From: an uncultured Clostridia bacterium
GTDB lineage: Bacteria > Bacillota > Clostridia > Oscillospirales > Acutalibacteraceae
Length of the DNA stretch: 52,861 nt
Direction: 5' to 3'
Assembly: GCA_947631855.1 (NCBI GenBank)
Contig: CANRMX010000008.1
Coordinates: 1 to 52,861 of the forward strand
Every line of letters starts with the position of its first letter. Within the stretch, counting starts at the first letter, position 1. A program made the position numbers and the translations under genes. The notes below the pieces were generated by a model. The model made no database searches, had not been told where the DNA came from, and saw only the letters and a list, made by a program, of their open reading frames with translations. Positions 15,365 through 24,674 of this stretch are shown here, piece after piece.

Positions 15365-16825
15365 TCAGAGTTTGCAGACGTCGCGGTAAAACGCCGCGAT
15401 GCCCTGCTTGCGGGCCAGCAATTCTTCGTGGCGGGAAATGTATTCGTAGGGGTATTTGAAATTGAAGATTCGGGTCAGGGTATCGCCGGAAGGGTCCTTG
15501 AGCTTGGTGACGCCGCCCGCGCCGCAGGCGATCACCGTCAGTTCCTCGTCGGTGCTGTGGATGTTGTACGCGCACACCGTGCCGGGCTTTGCCCACCCGG
15601 TGTTTTCCAGATTCCCGGCGGTGCGGCTCTGGCGGTAGAGATAATAGGGCTGGTAGCCCGTCTCCGTGAGCCGCGCGATGGAATACTCCATCATGGCGGA
15701 GACTTCCTCCCGCCGGGCGTGGAGCGAAAGATCGCCGCCCTCGGTGATGAGATTCGCCGACCGCTTGAGGGCCAGGGAATGTACCGTCACGTTCTCCGCG
15801 CCCAGGGCGATCACCCCATCCAGGCTGTGCCGGAAGCCCGCCAGGGTATCCCGGGGCAGGCCCACGATCAGGTCGCAGTTGATTTGGGTAAATCCCGCCT
15901 GCCGGGCCAGCGCAAAGGCATCCAGCACCGCCTGTGCCGTGTGCCTGCGCCCGATGGCCCGCAGCACCTCGTCGGAAAGGGACTGGGGATTGATGCTCAC
16001 CCGGGTGACGCCGGCGGCGCGCAGGGCGGTGAGCTTCTCCAGATCGATGGTGTCCGGGCGGCCGGCCTCCACGGTGAATTCGGTGCAGCGGGAAAAATCA
16101 AACCCCTGCCGGATGGCCCCGCACAGCGCCGACAACTGCTCCGCCGTGAGGGTGGTGGGCGTCCCGCCGCCGATATAGACACCGGAAAGCGTGAGCCCCA
16201 AAGAGGCCGTGATCTCCGCGGTGCGAGCGATCTCCTCCAGCAGCAGGGCAAAATAGGGCTCCATCAGCTTCCTGGCCTGGGCCACGCTCTGGGACACAAA
16301 GGAGCAGTAGGAGCACCGGCTGGGGCAGAAGGGGATCCCCACATAGAGGCAGAAATCCCTGGGCCGCATGGCCGACACCACGGGCCGCTGGGCCCGCAGC
16401 GTCCTGTACGCCAGGTCGGCTTTGTCCTTGCTGACATGGCAGCGGGACCGGAATTTTTCCATCCCGGCCGCGTCACCCAATTCTTCACAGTATTGCCGGA
16501 GCAGCTTCACCGGGTGGATCCCCGTGAGCATGCCCCAGGCGGGAGTGATCCCCGTCAGCTCCCGCAGGGTGCGGTAGAGCAGATCGGTGAGAGAATATTC
16601 TTCCAGCGCCGCATGGGTCTCGCTGTGGGCGGCGGCGCGGCCTTCCCACACGGCCTTGACGGTGTATTGCCAGCCGCCGTCCGTTTCGGCGATCTCCGTG
16701 AGCACCCCCGCCCCACCGGCCAAGGGGTCGCCCTCCACCACCCGCACGGGACTGTACGGAAAGAACAGCCTGCACAGGTTCTCGCATTCATAGCGGAATC
16801 CGTGGCCCAAAAGCGCCAGTTCCAT
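15365..16825 (-). CDS. hemZ: coproporphyrinogen dehydrogenase HemZ-like radical SAM protein
   Basis: A radical SAM protein of 486 residues in the HemN/HemZ family. The CxxxCxxC cluster is at Cys167, Cys171 and Cys174 (FCPSRCSYC), followed by GVYIGGGTPTTL and the INCDLIVGLPRDTLAGF motif of the family. HemZ belongs with anaerobic coproporphyrinogen III oxidation, but no other heme gene is nearby, and such homologues may have other roles. The long N-terminal part before the cluster is typical of HemZ rather than HemN. A strong AAAGGAGGCG precedes the ATG at 16825, 20 bases after relA, so it is the third gene of the recJ-relA-hemZ operon. Confidence 0.88.
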   Translation of the reverse strand: MELALLGHGFRYECENLCRLFFPYSPVRVVEGDPLAGGAGVLTEIAETDGGWQYTVKAVWEGRAAAHSETHAALEEYSLTDLLYRTLRELTGITPAWGMLTGIHPVKLLRQYCEELGDAAGMEKFRSRCHVSKDKADLAYRTLRAQRPVVSAMRPRDFCLYVGIPFCPSRCSYCSFVSQSVAQARKLMEPYFALLLEEIARTAEITASLGLTLSGVYIGGGTPTTLTAEQLSALCGAIRQGFDFSRCTEFTVEAGRPDTIDLEKLTALRAAGVTRVSINPQSLSDEVLRAIGRRHTAQAVLDAFALARQAGFTQINCDLIVGLPRDTLAGFRHSLDGVIALGAENVTVHSLALKRSANLITEGGDLSLHARREEVSAMMEYSIARLTETGYQPYYLYRQSRTAGNLENTGWAKPGTVCAYNIHSTDEELTVIACGAGGVTKLKDPSGDTLTRIFNFKYPYEYISRHEELLARKQGIAAFYRDVCKL

Positions 16826-16845
16826 AGGCTCGCCTCCTTTGGGAT

Positions 16846-19056
16846 TCAGGAACGGTCGATGGAGACGACGCCCGGGATCTTGTTCAGCCGGTCGATGACG
16901 CTTTGCAGCTGGGGCAGGCCATTGATAGCAATGGTGGCGGTGATCACCGCGTGGTCGCCGCCCTTCTCCTGCCGGGCGTTGAGGTTGTGGATAAAGATGC
17001 GCATATTGGAAAGCTGCTGGGCCACGTCCGCCAGCAGGCCGCCCCGATCCAGCGCCAGGATGTGCAGGGTGGATTTGAAATTCTCCTTCACATCTCCTTC
17101 CCAATGGGCACGCACCCAGCGCTCCGGCTCGGGGCAAAAGGTCAGGTCCTGGGGCACGTTGCGGCAGCTGCGCTTGTGGATGGACACGCCAAAGCCCCGG
17201 GTGATAAAGCCGATGATCTCGTCCCCGGGCAGCGGATTGCAGCACCGGGAGAATTTGATGAGGCAGCCCTCCATGCCGTCCACCAGCACGCCGCCGGCGG
17301 CCTTGCGGTTGGGCTCGGCGGGCGGGATGTGCCGGTTCTGCACCACGGGCTGGTCGCCGCCGCCGGCCTTCACCAGCCGCTGGTATTCCTCCCGCACCCG
17401 GGGCATCACCTTCCACAGCTGAATGCCGCCGTAGCCGATGGCCGCATACAGGTCCTCGGCGGTGGTGCAGCTGTGCCGCTTGCCTACGCTTTCCAGAAGG
17501 AATTCCATCATCCCCGGCACCATGGAGATGCCGCTGCGGCGGAATTCCCGCTCCAGCTCGGCCTTGCCCTCGATGATGTTGTCCTCCCGCTTTTCCTTCT
17601 TGAACCAGGCCCTGATCTTGTTCCGGGCCTCGCTGGTGCGCACCAGCGTCAGCCAGTCCCGGTTGGGGCCCTTGCCCGCCTCCCGGGTGGTGAGGATTTC
17701 GATGATCTCCCCGGTCTTCACTTTATAATCCAGCGGCACGATGCGCTTATCCACCTTGGCGCCGATCATCCGGTTGCCCACCGCCGAGTGGATGGCGTAG
17801 GCGAAATCGATGACCGTGGAGCCCATGGGCAGGTCCACCACGTCCCCCTTGGGCGTGAAGACGAACACTTCCTCGGGCATCAGATCGCTTTTGATGGAGT
17901 GGACCAGATCGGTGACGTCCTCGCTCTCCGCCTGATTCTCCAGCATCTGCCGAATCCATGCCAGCCGGTCGTCCAGCTCGGAGGAATCGGACTCCTTGGC
18001 GGACATGCCCAGCTTATACTTCCAGTGGGCCGCGATGCCGTATTCGGCGGTCTGGTGCATCTCCCAGGTGCGAATCTGCACCTCGAAGGGGATGCCCGCC
18101 TTGGTGATCACCGTGGTGTGCAGGGAGCGGTACATATTGGGCTTGGGGGTGGAGATATAGTCTTTGAAACGGTTGGGCAGGGGCCGGAACATATCGTGGA
18201 CGATGCCCAGCACGTTGTAGCAGTCCTCGATGGTGTCCACGATCACCCGCATGGCGTAGATGTCGTAAATCTCCTCGAAGCTCTTGCCCTGGATGAACAT
18301 CTTGCGGTAGATGCCGTAGACGCTCTTCACCCGGCCCTCGATATACACGTTGGGCACCGACTGCTCCACCCGCTCCCGGATGAGGGCCTTGGTGTCCTCC
18401 ACGAACTGCCTGCGCTCGCCGCCCCGCAGCTCCAAATCGTGCTGGATCTCCCGATACGCCTCGGGGTCCAGATACCGCAGGGAGACGTCCTCCATGAAGT
18501 CCTTCACCCGGCGGATGCCCAGCCGGTGGGCGATGGGCGCGTACACCTCGATGCACTCCACCGCCTTGTCCCGCTGCTTCTGGGGCGACACATAATCCAG
18601 GGTGGCCAGATTGTGCATCCGGTCGGCAAATTTGATGATGATCACCCGGATATCCTCCGCCATGGCCATCAGCATCTTCCGCAGGTTCTCCGCCTGCTGC
18701 TCCTCCCGGGAGGAATAGGGGATGCGCCCCAGTTTGGTGACGCCATCCACCAGCTGGGTGACCTCCTTGCCAAAAGCCCGGGTCAGCTCCTCGGTGGTGC
18801 AGTCGGTGTCCTCCACCACATCGTGGAGCAGCCCCGCCATCACCGATTCCGTATCCATGCCCAGGCCCACCAGGATCGCCGCCACCGACAGGGGATGGAT
18901 GATATACGGCTCGCCGGAGCGCCGCATCTGGCCCCCGTGCTTGTCGTTGGCCATGTCATAGGCCCGGCGTATCCTGTCCGTGTCGTATTCCTTGCCGCTT
19001 TCGGCGATGATCTTCTCCAGCTCCTCATAGGCGCTGATCTTCACGACCAGTTCCAT
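16846..19056 (-). CDS. relA: bifunctional (p)ppGpp synthetase/hydrolase (Rel/RSH)
   Basis: A long RSH enzyme of 736 residues controlling the stringent response. Domain order: HD hydrolase (His40, His54, HDVVED at 78-83), synthetase (KSVYGIYRKM, then RFKDYIS, the RxKD form of bifunctional enzymes), TGS (EVFVFTPKGDVVDLP), helical and zinc-finger region with the KFSRCCNPLPGDEI segment, and a C-terminal ACT domain. Both catalytic halves look intact. Its ATG overlaps the recJ stop by one base (TGATG), with AAGGAGGG upstream, so the two are translationally coupled. The apt and dtd genes found in this cluster in Bacillus are absent. Confidence 0.96.
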   Translation of the reverse strand: MELVVKISAYEELEKIIAESGKEYDTDRIRRAYDMANDKHGGQMRRSGEPYIIHPLSVAAILVGLGMDTESVMAGLLHDVVEDTDCTTEELTRAFGKEVTQLVDGVTKLGRIPYSSREEQQAENLRKMLMAMAEDIRVIIIKFADRMHNLATLDYVSPQKQRDKAVECIEVYAPIAHRLGIRRVKDFMEDVSLRYLDPEAYREIQHDLELRGGERRQFVEDTKALIRERVEQSVPNVYIEGRVKSVYGIYRKMFIQGKSFEEIYDIYAMRVIVDTIEDCYNVLGIVHDMFRPLPNRFKDYISTPKPNMYRSLHTTVITKAGIPFEVQIRTWEMHQTAEYGIAAHWKYKLGMSAKESDSSELDDRLAWIRQMLENQAESEDVTDLVHSIKSDLMPEEVFVFTPKGDVVDLPMGSTVIDFAYAIHSAVGNRMIGAKVDKRIVPLDYKVKTGEIIEILTTREAGKGPNRDWLTLVRTSEARNKIRAWFKKEKREDNIIEGKAELEREFRRSGISMVPGMMEFLLESVGKRHSCTTAEDLYAAIGYGGIQLWKVMPRVREEYQRLVKAGGGDQPVVQNRHIPPAEPNRKAAGGVLVDGMEGCLIKFSRCCNPLPGDEIIGFITRGFGVSIHKRSCRNVPQDLTFCPEPERWVRAHWEGDVKENFKSTLHILALDRGGLLADVAQQLSNMRIFIHNLNARQEKGGDHAVITATIAINGLPQLQSVIDRLNKIPGVVSIDRS

Positions 19057-21122
19057 CAGACGCCCTCCTTTCCCGAAGCCTCCGTCTGTGCCCGCAGCCG
19101 CGCCAGCACCTCGGAAGCGAATATATCCACTTTCTGCTCCATCTTCGGCACCCGAATCTTCAGCGCCTCGTCGCCCTCCACGGCGATCAGGCCCCGCTCC
19201 TCCAGAATATCCAGACAGCTGAGCAGCCGGCCCAGATGGAAGCCCTTCCCCTGCAGCGTCCCCAGCAGCGTCAGGGGCGTCACCGGCCTGCCCTGCAGGG
19301 CCTGCAGCTGCCGGTACAATACCGCCAGCGTCTGCCGGTCCGGGGTCAGCGCCCCGGCCTCCGATGCGCTGAGCGTCTCTCCCCGGCGGAATTTCTCATA
19401 CAGCCGGTAGGTATGTATACATTCCTCGTCCGAAAGCGCGGACAGGCGGATGTCCCGCACGTTCACCGTCATCTCCGGCTTGCCCCGGAATTCCCGGAGA
19501 TCCAGCTGCACCGCCAAATCCACCCGGTCGCCGATGCCATAGGGGAATTCCTCCGGCGCCGTGCCGAAGCGCATCCCGGTGAGGAAGGCGTTCCCTTTCC
19601 GGAAAGCCAGCCGCAGGTGCCTGCCGCCGCCCACCGGGGTGATCTCCCGGAGCTCCATGCCGAACAGCCCGAAGGTGGGCCGGGGATTCCCCACGCCGAA
19701 GGGCTCCAGCGCCGCCATGTCCCGGGGCATCTCCACGCTGATGGCCGCCGGATTCAGCCGGCAGTCGATGGGCAGCGTCATGGCGGGCATTTCCGGGCAG
19801 ACCCGCCGGGCATAGGCGTTGATCTCCGCCCGGAATTCTCCGATCTGCCCGGCGCGGATAGTCACGCCCGCCGCCATGGGGTGGCCGCCGAAGCGTTCCA
19901 GCAGCCGGGCGCAGGCGGAGACCGCATCGAACAGAGAAAAGCCCTCCACGCTGCGGCCGCTGCCCTTGGCGGCGTCGCCGTCTTTGGAGATCACGAAACA
20001 GGGCTTGCCGAAGCGCTCGGTGATCCGGGCGGCCACGATCCCCAGCACCCCGTGGTGCCAGCCCTCGCCGTCCACCACGATCACCCGGCTGAAAAGCAGC
20101 TGGGGGTCCCGGCGAATCTTCCCCATGGCCTCGGCGGAGATCTCCGCCTCCACCTCCCGGCGGCGGTCGTTTTCGCCCAGAATCTCCTGGGCAAGAGGCA
20201 GGGCCTCCTCGCTGTCCTCGCAGCACAGCAGCCGCACCGCCCGTTCCGGCGCGCCCATGCGCCCGGTTGCGTTGATCCGCGGGATCACCGTGAAGGCCAG
20301 GTCGGAGGCCGTCAGCGCCCGGCCCGCGCCGTCCTGCCCCAGCAGGGCGGAAAGCCCCGGCCGGCCGCCCCGCAAAATGCCCCGCAGGCCCATCTGCACG
20401 ATCAGCCGGTTTTCTCCGCGCATCAGCACGGAATCGCCCACCGTGCCCAGAGCTGCCAGATCGCCGTATTCCTCCAACACACTTTCCGCGTCCCCGTCCT
20501 CCAGCGCCATCAGCAGCTTCAGCGCCACGCCTGCGCCGGAAAAATCTTTGAAGGGACTTTCGTCGTCTGCCCGGTAGGCGTCCACCACGGCCACGGCGGC
20601 CGGCAGCTTTTCATGGGGCCGGTGATGGTCCGTCACCACCACGTCCATGCCCAGGGAATTGGCCAGGGCCACCTCCTCCACCGAGGAAATGCCGTTATCC
20701 ACCGTGACGATGAGCTTCACCCCCTGCCGGTGCAGGGCCTCCACCGCGGGGCTGTTCATGCCGTAGCCCTCGCCCTCCCGCTGAGGGATGTAGTAGAGCA
20801 CGTCCGCGCCCATGGCCTGCAGATAGGTGAACAGCATGGCCGTGGAGGTGACGCCGTCGGCGTCGTAATCGCCGTACACCGCGATGCGCTCAAAGCCGTC
20901 GATGGCCCGGCGGATGCGCTCCACCGCCCGGTCCATGTCCTTCATCAGGAAGGGATCGGAGAACCCGGCTGCGCCGTGCAGGGCGGCGGCCACGGCTTCG
21001 TCCGTCCGCACGCCCCGAATCTCCAGCAGCATCGCCAGGAAAAACGGGATGGAATACCGCTCGGCCAGCTGCGCCGCCCGGTCCCGGTCCAGCGGAGCGA
21101 CCACCCATTTCTTCACGTTCAC
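19056..21122 (-). CDS. recJ: single-stranded-DNA-specific 5'-3' exonuclease RecJ
   Basis: A 688-residue DHH-family exonuclease acting in recombination and mismatch or base-excision repair. DHH motifs: VYGDYDADGVTST (Asp85, 87, 89), VTVDNGISS and VVVTDHHRPHE (165-167). The DHHA1 motif GGHPMAAG lies near residue 405, followed by the OB-fold domain and a further C-terminal extension with winged-helix-like sequence, as in Firmicutes RecJ. The start is GTG at 21122 with GGAG nine bases upstream; a second GTG two codons later is an alternative. It is the first gene of recJ-relA-hemZ, behind the promoter at 21172-21200. Confidence 0.94.
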   Translation of the reverse strand: MNVKKWVVAPLDRDRAAQLAERYSIPFFLAMLLEIRGVRTDEAVAAALHGAAGFSDPFLMKDMDRAVERIRRAIDGFERIAVYGDYDADGVTSTAMLFTYLQAMGADVLYYIPQREGEGYGMNSPAVEALHRQGVKLIVTVDNGISSVEEVALANSLGMDVVVTDHHRPHEKLPAAVAVVDAYRADDESPFKDFSGAGVALKLLMALEDGDAESVLEEYGDLAALGTVGDSVLMRGENRLIVQMGLRGILRGGRPGLSALLGQDGAGRALTASDLAFTVIPRINATGRMGAPERAVRLLCCEDSEEALPLAQEILGENDRRREVEAEISAEAMGKIRRDPQLLFSRVIVVDGEGWHHGVLGIVAARITERFGKPCFVISKDGDAAKGSGRSVEGFSLFDAVSACARLLERFGGHPMAAGVTIRAGQIGEFRAEINAYARRVCPEMPAMTLPIDCRLNPAAISVEMPRDMAALEPFGVGNPRPTFGLFGMELREITPVGGGRHLRLAFRKGNAFLTGMRFGTAPEEFPYGIGDRVDLAVQLDLREFRGKPEMTVNVRDIRLSALSDEECIHTYRLYEKFRRGETLSASEAGALTPDRQTLAVLYRQLQALQGRPVTPLTLLGTLQGKGFHLGRLLSCLDILEERGLIAVEGDEALKIRVPKMEQKVDIFASEVLARLRAQTEASGKEGV

Positions 21123-21171
21123 CCGTCTTCACTCCATTCCCTTTTGCACACTGATTGAAAACTAAATAAAT

Positions 21172-21200
21172 AGTATACCACGCCCGCAGGAAACTTGCAA
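21172..21200 (-). promoter_or_regulatory. sigma-A promoter of recJ-relA-hemZ
   Basis: Minus-strand TTGCAA, 17 bases, TATACT, about 45 bases before the GTG start of recJ. Confidence 0.75.
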
Positions 21201-21245
21201 GGGCGGGCCCGCATTTTTCGCGGCTGTTCGTAAAGCAGAACTGCT

Positions 21246-22850
21246 TTACGGTTTTTCATTTGCCGAGGTAAGCACCGCTTCTGCTGCCCGGATGCCGTCC
21301 ACCGCGGCGGAAACGATGCCGCCCGCATAGCCCGCGCCCTCGCCGCAGGGATAGAGCCCTTTAGCCAGCGGCGATTGGAGCGTCCCATCCCGCAGGATGC
21401 GCACCGGCGAAGAACTGCGGGTCTCCGGCCCGGTGAGCAGTGCCTCCGGGTGGTCGAACCCCGGCAGCTGGCGGCCCAGGATCGGGAGGGCCTGCCGCAT
21501 GGCCTCCGTGACGAAATCCGGCAGACAGCCGTCCAGTGCGGCAAAGGTCACCCCGGGCAGGTAGGTGGGCTGCACCGACCCGCCGCCTCGGGAGGGCCTG
21601 CGGGCCAGGAAATCCCCCACCAGCTGGGCGGGCGCGTTGTAGTTTTCCCCCGCCAATCGGTAGGCGGCCTGCTCGATCTGCCGCTGGAAGGCCACTCCCG
21701 CCAAGGGCCCTTCCCCGCCGAAATCTCCCGGCCCGACCCCCACCAGCAGGGCCGCGTTGCTGTTCGCGCCGTCCCGGGCGTAGGCGCTCATGCCGTTGGT
21801 CACCACGCCACCCGGCTCCGAGGCCGCGCCGGTGACCATGCCGCCGGGACACATGCAGAAGGTGTACACGCCCCGGCCGCTGGGCAGGTGGCAGCTGAGC
21901 TTGTAATCCGCCGCGCCCAGGGCGGGATGGCCCGCGAAATCCCCATACCGCGCACGGTCGATCTGTTCCGCCGGGTGCTCGATCCGCGCCCCCACCGAAA
22001 ACGCCTTGGGCTCCATGGGCAGCCCCAGGCGGTGCACCGTCTCGAAAATATCCCGGGCGCTGTGGCCCGTGGCCAGAATGATGCGGTCGCAGTCGAGGAT
22101 TTCTTCTCCGTAAGGCCGCTCGACTTTACACCCGCAGATTTTCCCGTCCCGAAGGAGGAAGCCCGTCACCCGGCTGGAAAACCGCACTTCTCCGCCCAGC
22201 CGGAGAATTTCCTGCCGCAGGGCGCGCACCACGCCGGGCAGGCGGTCGGTGCCGATGTGGGGCTTTGCGTCCGTCAAAATCGCCTCCGGCTCACCGAACC
22301 GCACCAGCTCCTCCAGCACCTTGCGGATGCGGGCATCCCCTGTGCCGGTGGTGAGCTTGCCATCGGAAAACGCCCCCGCGCCGCCCTCGCCGAACTGCAC
22401 GTTGCTCTCCGGGTCCAGCGCCCGATCTCGCCAGAAAGCCGCCACGGACTTTTGCCGTTCCTCCACGGGCAGGCCCCGCTCCAGCACGATGGGCTGCTGG
22501 CCGCACTGGGCCAAAATCAGCGCCGCGAACATCCCCGCCGGGCCGAAGCCCACCACCACCGGCCGCTGCGTCAAGGGCGCATACTCCGGCAGCGCATAGC
22601 GATATCGCTCCATCCGGCGGACGGCAGGATCCCGCACCCGGGCCAGCACTCCGGCTTCGCTGCCGGTCAGCGTCACTTCCGCCGTGCAGACGAAATGCAC
22701 ATCGGTTTTTCGCCGGGCGTCCACGGATTTCCGGGCGATGCGCACGCTTTCCAGGGCGGAAATCGGCACCCGCAGCTTTTTCGCCACGGCCCGCCACAAA
22801 TCTTCCCCGGTGAAATCCAGCCCCAGCCGAAGGCCGCCCACGCCGATCAT
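21246..22850 (-). CDS. FAD-dependent dehydrogenase (COG2509 type)
   Basis: A 534-residue flavoprotein. After an N-terminal domain of about 95 residues comes the dinucleotide-binding motif VVVGFGPAGMFAAL, then VQFGEGGAGAFSDGKL, and near the C terminus GLYPCGEGAGYAGGI, the second FAD contact. These match the uncharacterised FAD-dependent dehydrogenases of COG2509; the substrate is unknown. Its start overlaps the stop of the next flavoprotein gene by four bases (ATGA), so the two are co-translated and may act together. The stop codon lies in a perfect 10-bp inverted repeat (21229-21250) that lacks a T-run on this strand. Confidence 0.9.
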   Translation of the reverse strand: MIGVGGLRLGLDFTGEDLWRAVAKKLRVPISALESVRIARKSVDARRKTDVHFVCTAEVTLTGSEAGVLARVRDPAVRRMERYRYALPEYAPLTQRPVVVGFGPAGMFAALILAQCGQQPIVLERGLPVEERQKSVAAFWRDRALDPESNVQFGEGGAGAFSDGKLTTGTGDARIRKVLEELVRFGEPEAILTDAKPHIGTDRLPGVVRALRQEILRLGGEVRFSSRVTGFLLRDGKICGCKVERPYGEEILDCDRIILATGHSARDIFETVHRLGLPMEPKAFSVGARIEHPAEQIDRARYGDFAGHPALGAADYKLSCHLPSGRGVYTFCMCPGGMVTGAASEPGGVVTNGMSAYARDGANSNAALLVGVGPGDFGGEGPLAGVAFQRQIEQAAYRLAGENYNAPAQLVGDFLARRPSRGGGSVQPTYLPGVTFAALDGCLPDFVTEAMRQALPILGRQLPGFDHPEALLTGPETRSSSPVRILRDGTLQSPLAKGLYPCGEGAGYAGGIVSAAVDGIRAAEAVLTSANEKP

Positions 22851-24079
22851 GCTTTGCCTCCCCGGCCCGCGGCCTCGCCCGCCAGCAGCCCGGTGGCCCA
22901 GGCCCAGTGGAGGTTGTACCCGCCGCAGTCGCCGTCCACGTCCAGCAGCTCTCCCGCCAGATACAGCCCCGGACAGCGCAGGGACGCCATGGTGGTTTCA
23001 TCGATCTCCCTCAGCGGCACGCCCCCGGCGGTGACCTGGGCGGCCTCCCAGCCCGCCGGGCCGGTGATGGGAAATTCAAAATGCTTCACCGTCTCCACGG
23101 CCCGGGCAAGCTCGCTTTCCGTGAGCCGGGCGATGGTCTTTTCTCTGGGCAGGCCGGCGGCTTTGGCCACCTCCTGCCCCATGCGCACCGGCAGCGCCCC
23201 CGCAAAAAGCTCTCCTGCCGGAAGAGCAGGCCGGGCAAGCCGCAGGTTCTGCAAATACTCGGCCACGGCACAAGCGTCCAGCGATTCCAGCAGATCCAGC
23301 GAAACCGCCAGCGGGCCGCCTTTCGCCGCCCGGAGGCGGGCGGATAAATTAAAAATACAGATGCCGGAGAGCTGCCCTTCGCCGAAGATCACCTCGCCGC
23401 TTTCGCTGTAAATCTCCTCGCCTTTACATAGCAGGGAGGCTTTCGCCCGGCAGCGCACCCCTTTCAGCGCGCCGCACACCTTGGATGGGCTCTTGAGCGG
23501 CGCCAGCGCCGGGCTGAGGGCCGTCACCGAATGGCCCAGCAACCGGGCCAGCCCGTAGCCGCCCGCCTTGCAGGAGAGCTTGGGCGCCGCCTTGCCCCCG
23601 CAGGCCAGGATCACCCGCTCCGCCCGGAGGCACGCACCCTGCCCGCCGGTGATGCGAAAACCGTCGGGCTCCGGCGCGACAGCGTCCACCGGGAAATCGG
23701 CGCAAATCTCCACCCCGGCCTCTTCGCAGGCCGACCACAGCGCCCGCAGCACCGAGGCGGCCTGCAGGCTGTTGGGATACACCCGGCCCTTGCCGTCGGC
23801 CCGGCACAGCAGGCCGATGGCTTCAAAGGCGCGAATCACCCGGTCGGCAGGAAAGGAATCCAGCACCGCCGCGATTTTTTGATCGTCTCCCCGGTAATGT
23901 TCGGGGCCGATGGCCCGATTGGTCAGGTTGCACCGGCCGTTCCCCGTGGACAGCAGCTTCTTCCCCGGCCTGGGATTTCCCTCCAGCAGCACCGTCTCCG
24001 CCCCGCACCGGGCGGCTGTCCGGGCGGCCATCAGTCCCGCCGCGCCGCCGCCGATCACCGCCACATCCCAGCGCTTCAT
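22847..24079 (-). CDS. HI0933-family flavoprotein (BaiN/RdsA-like)
   Basis: A 410-residue FAD/NAD(P)-binding protein of the HI0933 (YhiN) family. The N terminus VAVIGGGAAGLMAARTAA is a Rossmann FAD motif. KKLLSTGNGRCNLTN is the family signature, and the C-terminal LYLAGELLDVDGDCGGYNLHWAWATG closes the FAD site. Some relatives (BaiN) reduce bile-acid intermediates, but the family is broad and I would not assign that here. The gene directly abuts the exporter-like gene upstream and overlaps the COG2509 gene downstream, forming a three-gene unit. Confidence 0.92.
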   Translation of the reverse strand: MKRWDVAVIGGGAAGLMAARTAARCGAETVLLEGNPRPGKKLLSTGNGRCNLTNRAIGPEHYRGDDQKIAAVLDSFPADRVIRAFEAIGLLCRADGKGRVYPNSLQAASVLRALWSACEEAGVEICADFPVDAVAPEPDGFRITGGQGACLRAERVILACGGKAAPKLSCKAGGYGLARLLGHSVTALSPALAPLKSPSKVCGALKGVRCRAKASLLCKGEEIYSESGEVIFGEGQLSGICIFNLSARLRAAKGGPLAVSLDLLESLDACAVAEYLQNLRLARPALPAGELFAGALPVRMGQEVAKAAGLPREKTIARLTESELARAVETVKHFEFPITGPAGWEAAQVTAGGVPLREIDETTMASLRCPGLYLAGELLDVDGDCGGYNLHWAWATGLLAGEAAGRGGKA

Positions 24080-24574
24080 TCAGATCACCCGGCCCAATAC
24101 GCCGTAGCTCAGCAGGCACATGATCACGTCGGCGATGAAGGAGCCCACCGCCACCGACAGCATGGCGAATTTGAAATCCATCTTCATCAGCGCCGCCGCC
24201 AGAGAGCCTGTCCACGCGCCGGTGCCCGGCAGCGGGATCGCCACGAACAGCATCAGCCCCAGGGTCTCATAGCGGTTGATCTTGTCGAATTTGCTGCGGC
24301 CCTTGGCCTCCAGCCGATCCACCAGCTTCACGAAGCGGGTGTTGCGCAGCCGGTCGAAGATGCGGTTCAAAAACAGCAGGATCAGGGGCACCGGCAGCAG
24401 CGTGCCCGTCAGGCAGATGAAAAACGCCGGGAGCATGTCCACCTTCAACAGGGTGGCCGCCAGGATGCCGCCCCGCAGCTCGATCACCGGCAGCAGCGAC
24501 AGCACAAACACCGTCAGCTCCGCCGGAATGGTATTCTTGAAGAAATTCACCAGCGCCCCTACGATCCCTTCCAT
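24080..24574 (-). CDS. small multidrug-export-family membrane protein (COG2426)
   Basis: A 164-residue membrane protein with about four hydrophobic helices and a basic cytoplasmic loop (RLEAKGRSKFDKINRYE). The PVIELRGGILAA and IPLPGTGAWTGSLAAAL segments are typical of the Sm_multidrug_ex family. Its name comes from distant similarity, and transport has not been shown for most members. GAGGGG lies before the ATG. The stop TGA directly abuts the ATG of the HI0933-type flavoprotein gene. Confidence 0.85.
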   Translation of the reverse strand: MEGIVGALVNFFKNTIPAELTVFVLSLLPVIELRGGILAATLLKVDMLPAFFICLTGTLLPVPLILLFLNRIFDRLRNTRFVKLVDRLEAKGRSKFDKINRYETLGLMLFVAIPLPGTGAWTGSLAAALMKMDFKFAMLSVAVGSFIADVIMCLLSYGVLGRVI

Positions 24575-24633
24575 ACAATGCCCCTCTTTCTTGTACTTTT
24601 CGACTTCTTTCGTGCGGTTTCTATTGTACAGGG

Positions 24634-24665
24634 AATTCCCGGAAAGATATTTCTCTCCGGGAATT
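24634..24665 (-). terminator. hairpin after the deacetylase gene
   Basis: A perfect 10-bp stem (24634-24643 with 24656-24665) with a 12-base loop, ten bases past the deacetylase stop. There is no T-run, so termination is uncertain. Confidence 0.45.
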
Positions 24666-24674
24666 ATAGGTTAT

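Noticed and set aside
21229-21255. Plus-strand terminator (10-bp hairpin plus TTTTT) at the end of the COG2509 gene
   Set aside because: No plus-strand gene lies upstream to be terminated, and on the minus strand no T-run follows the hairpin.
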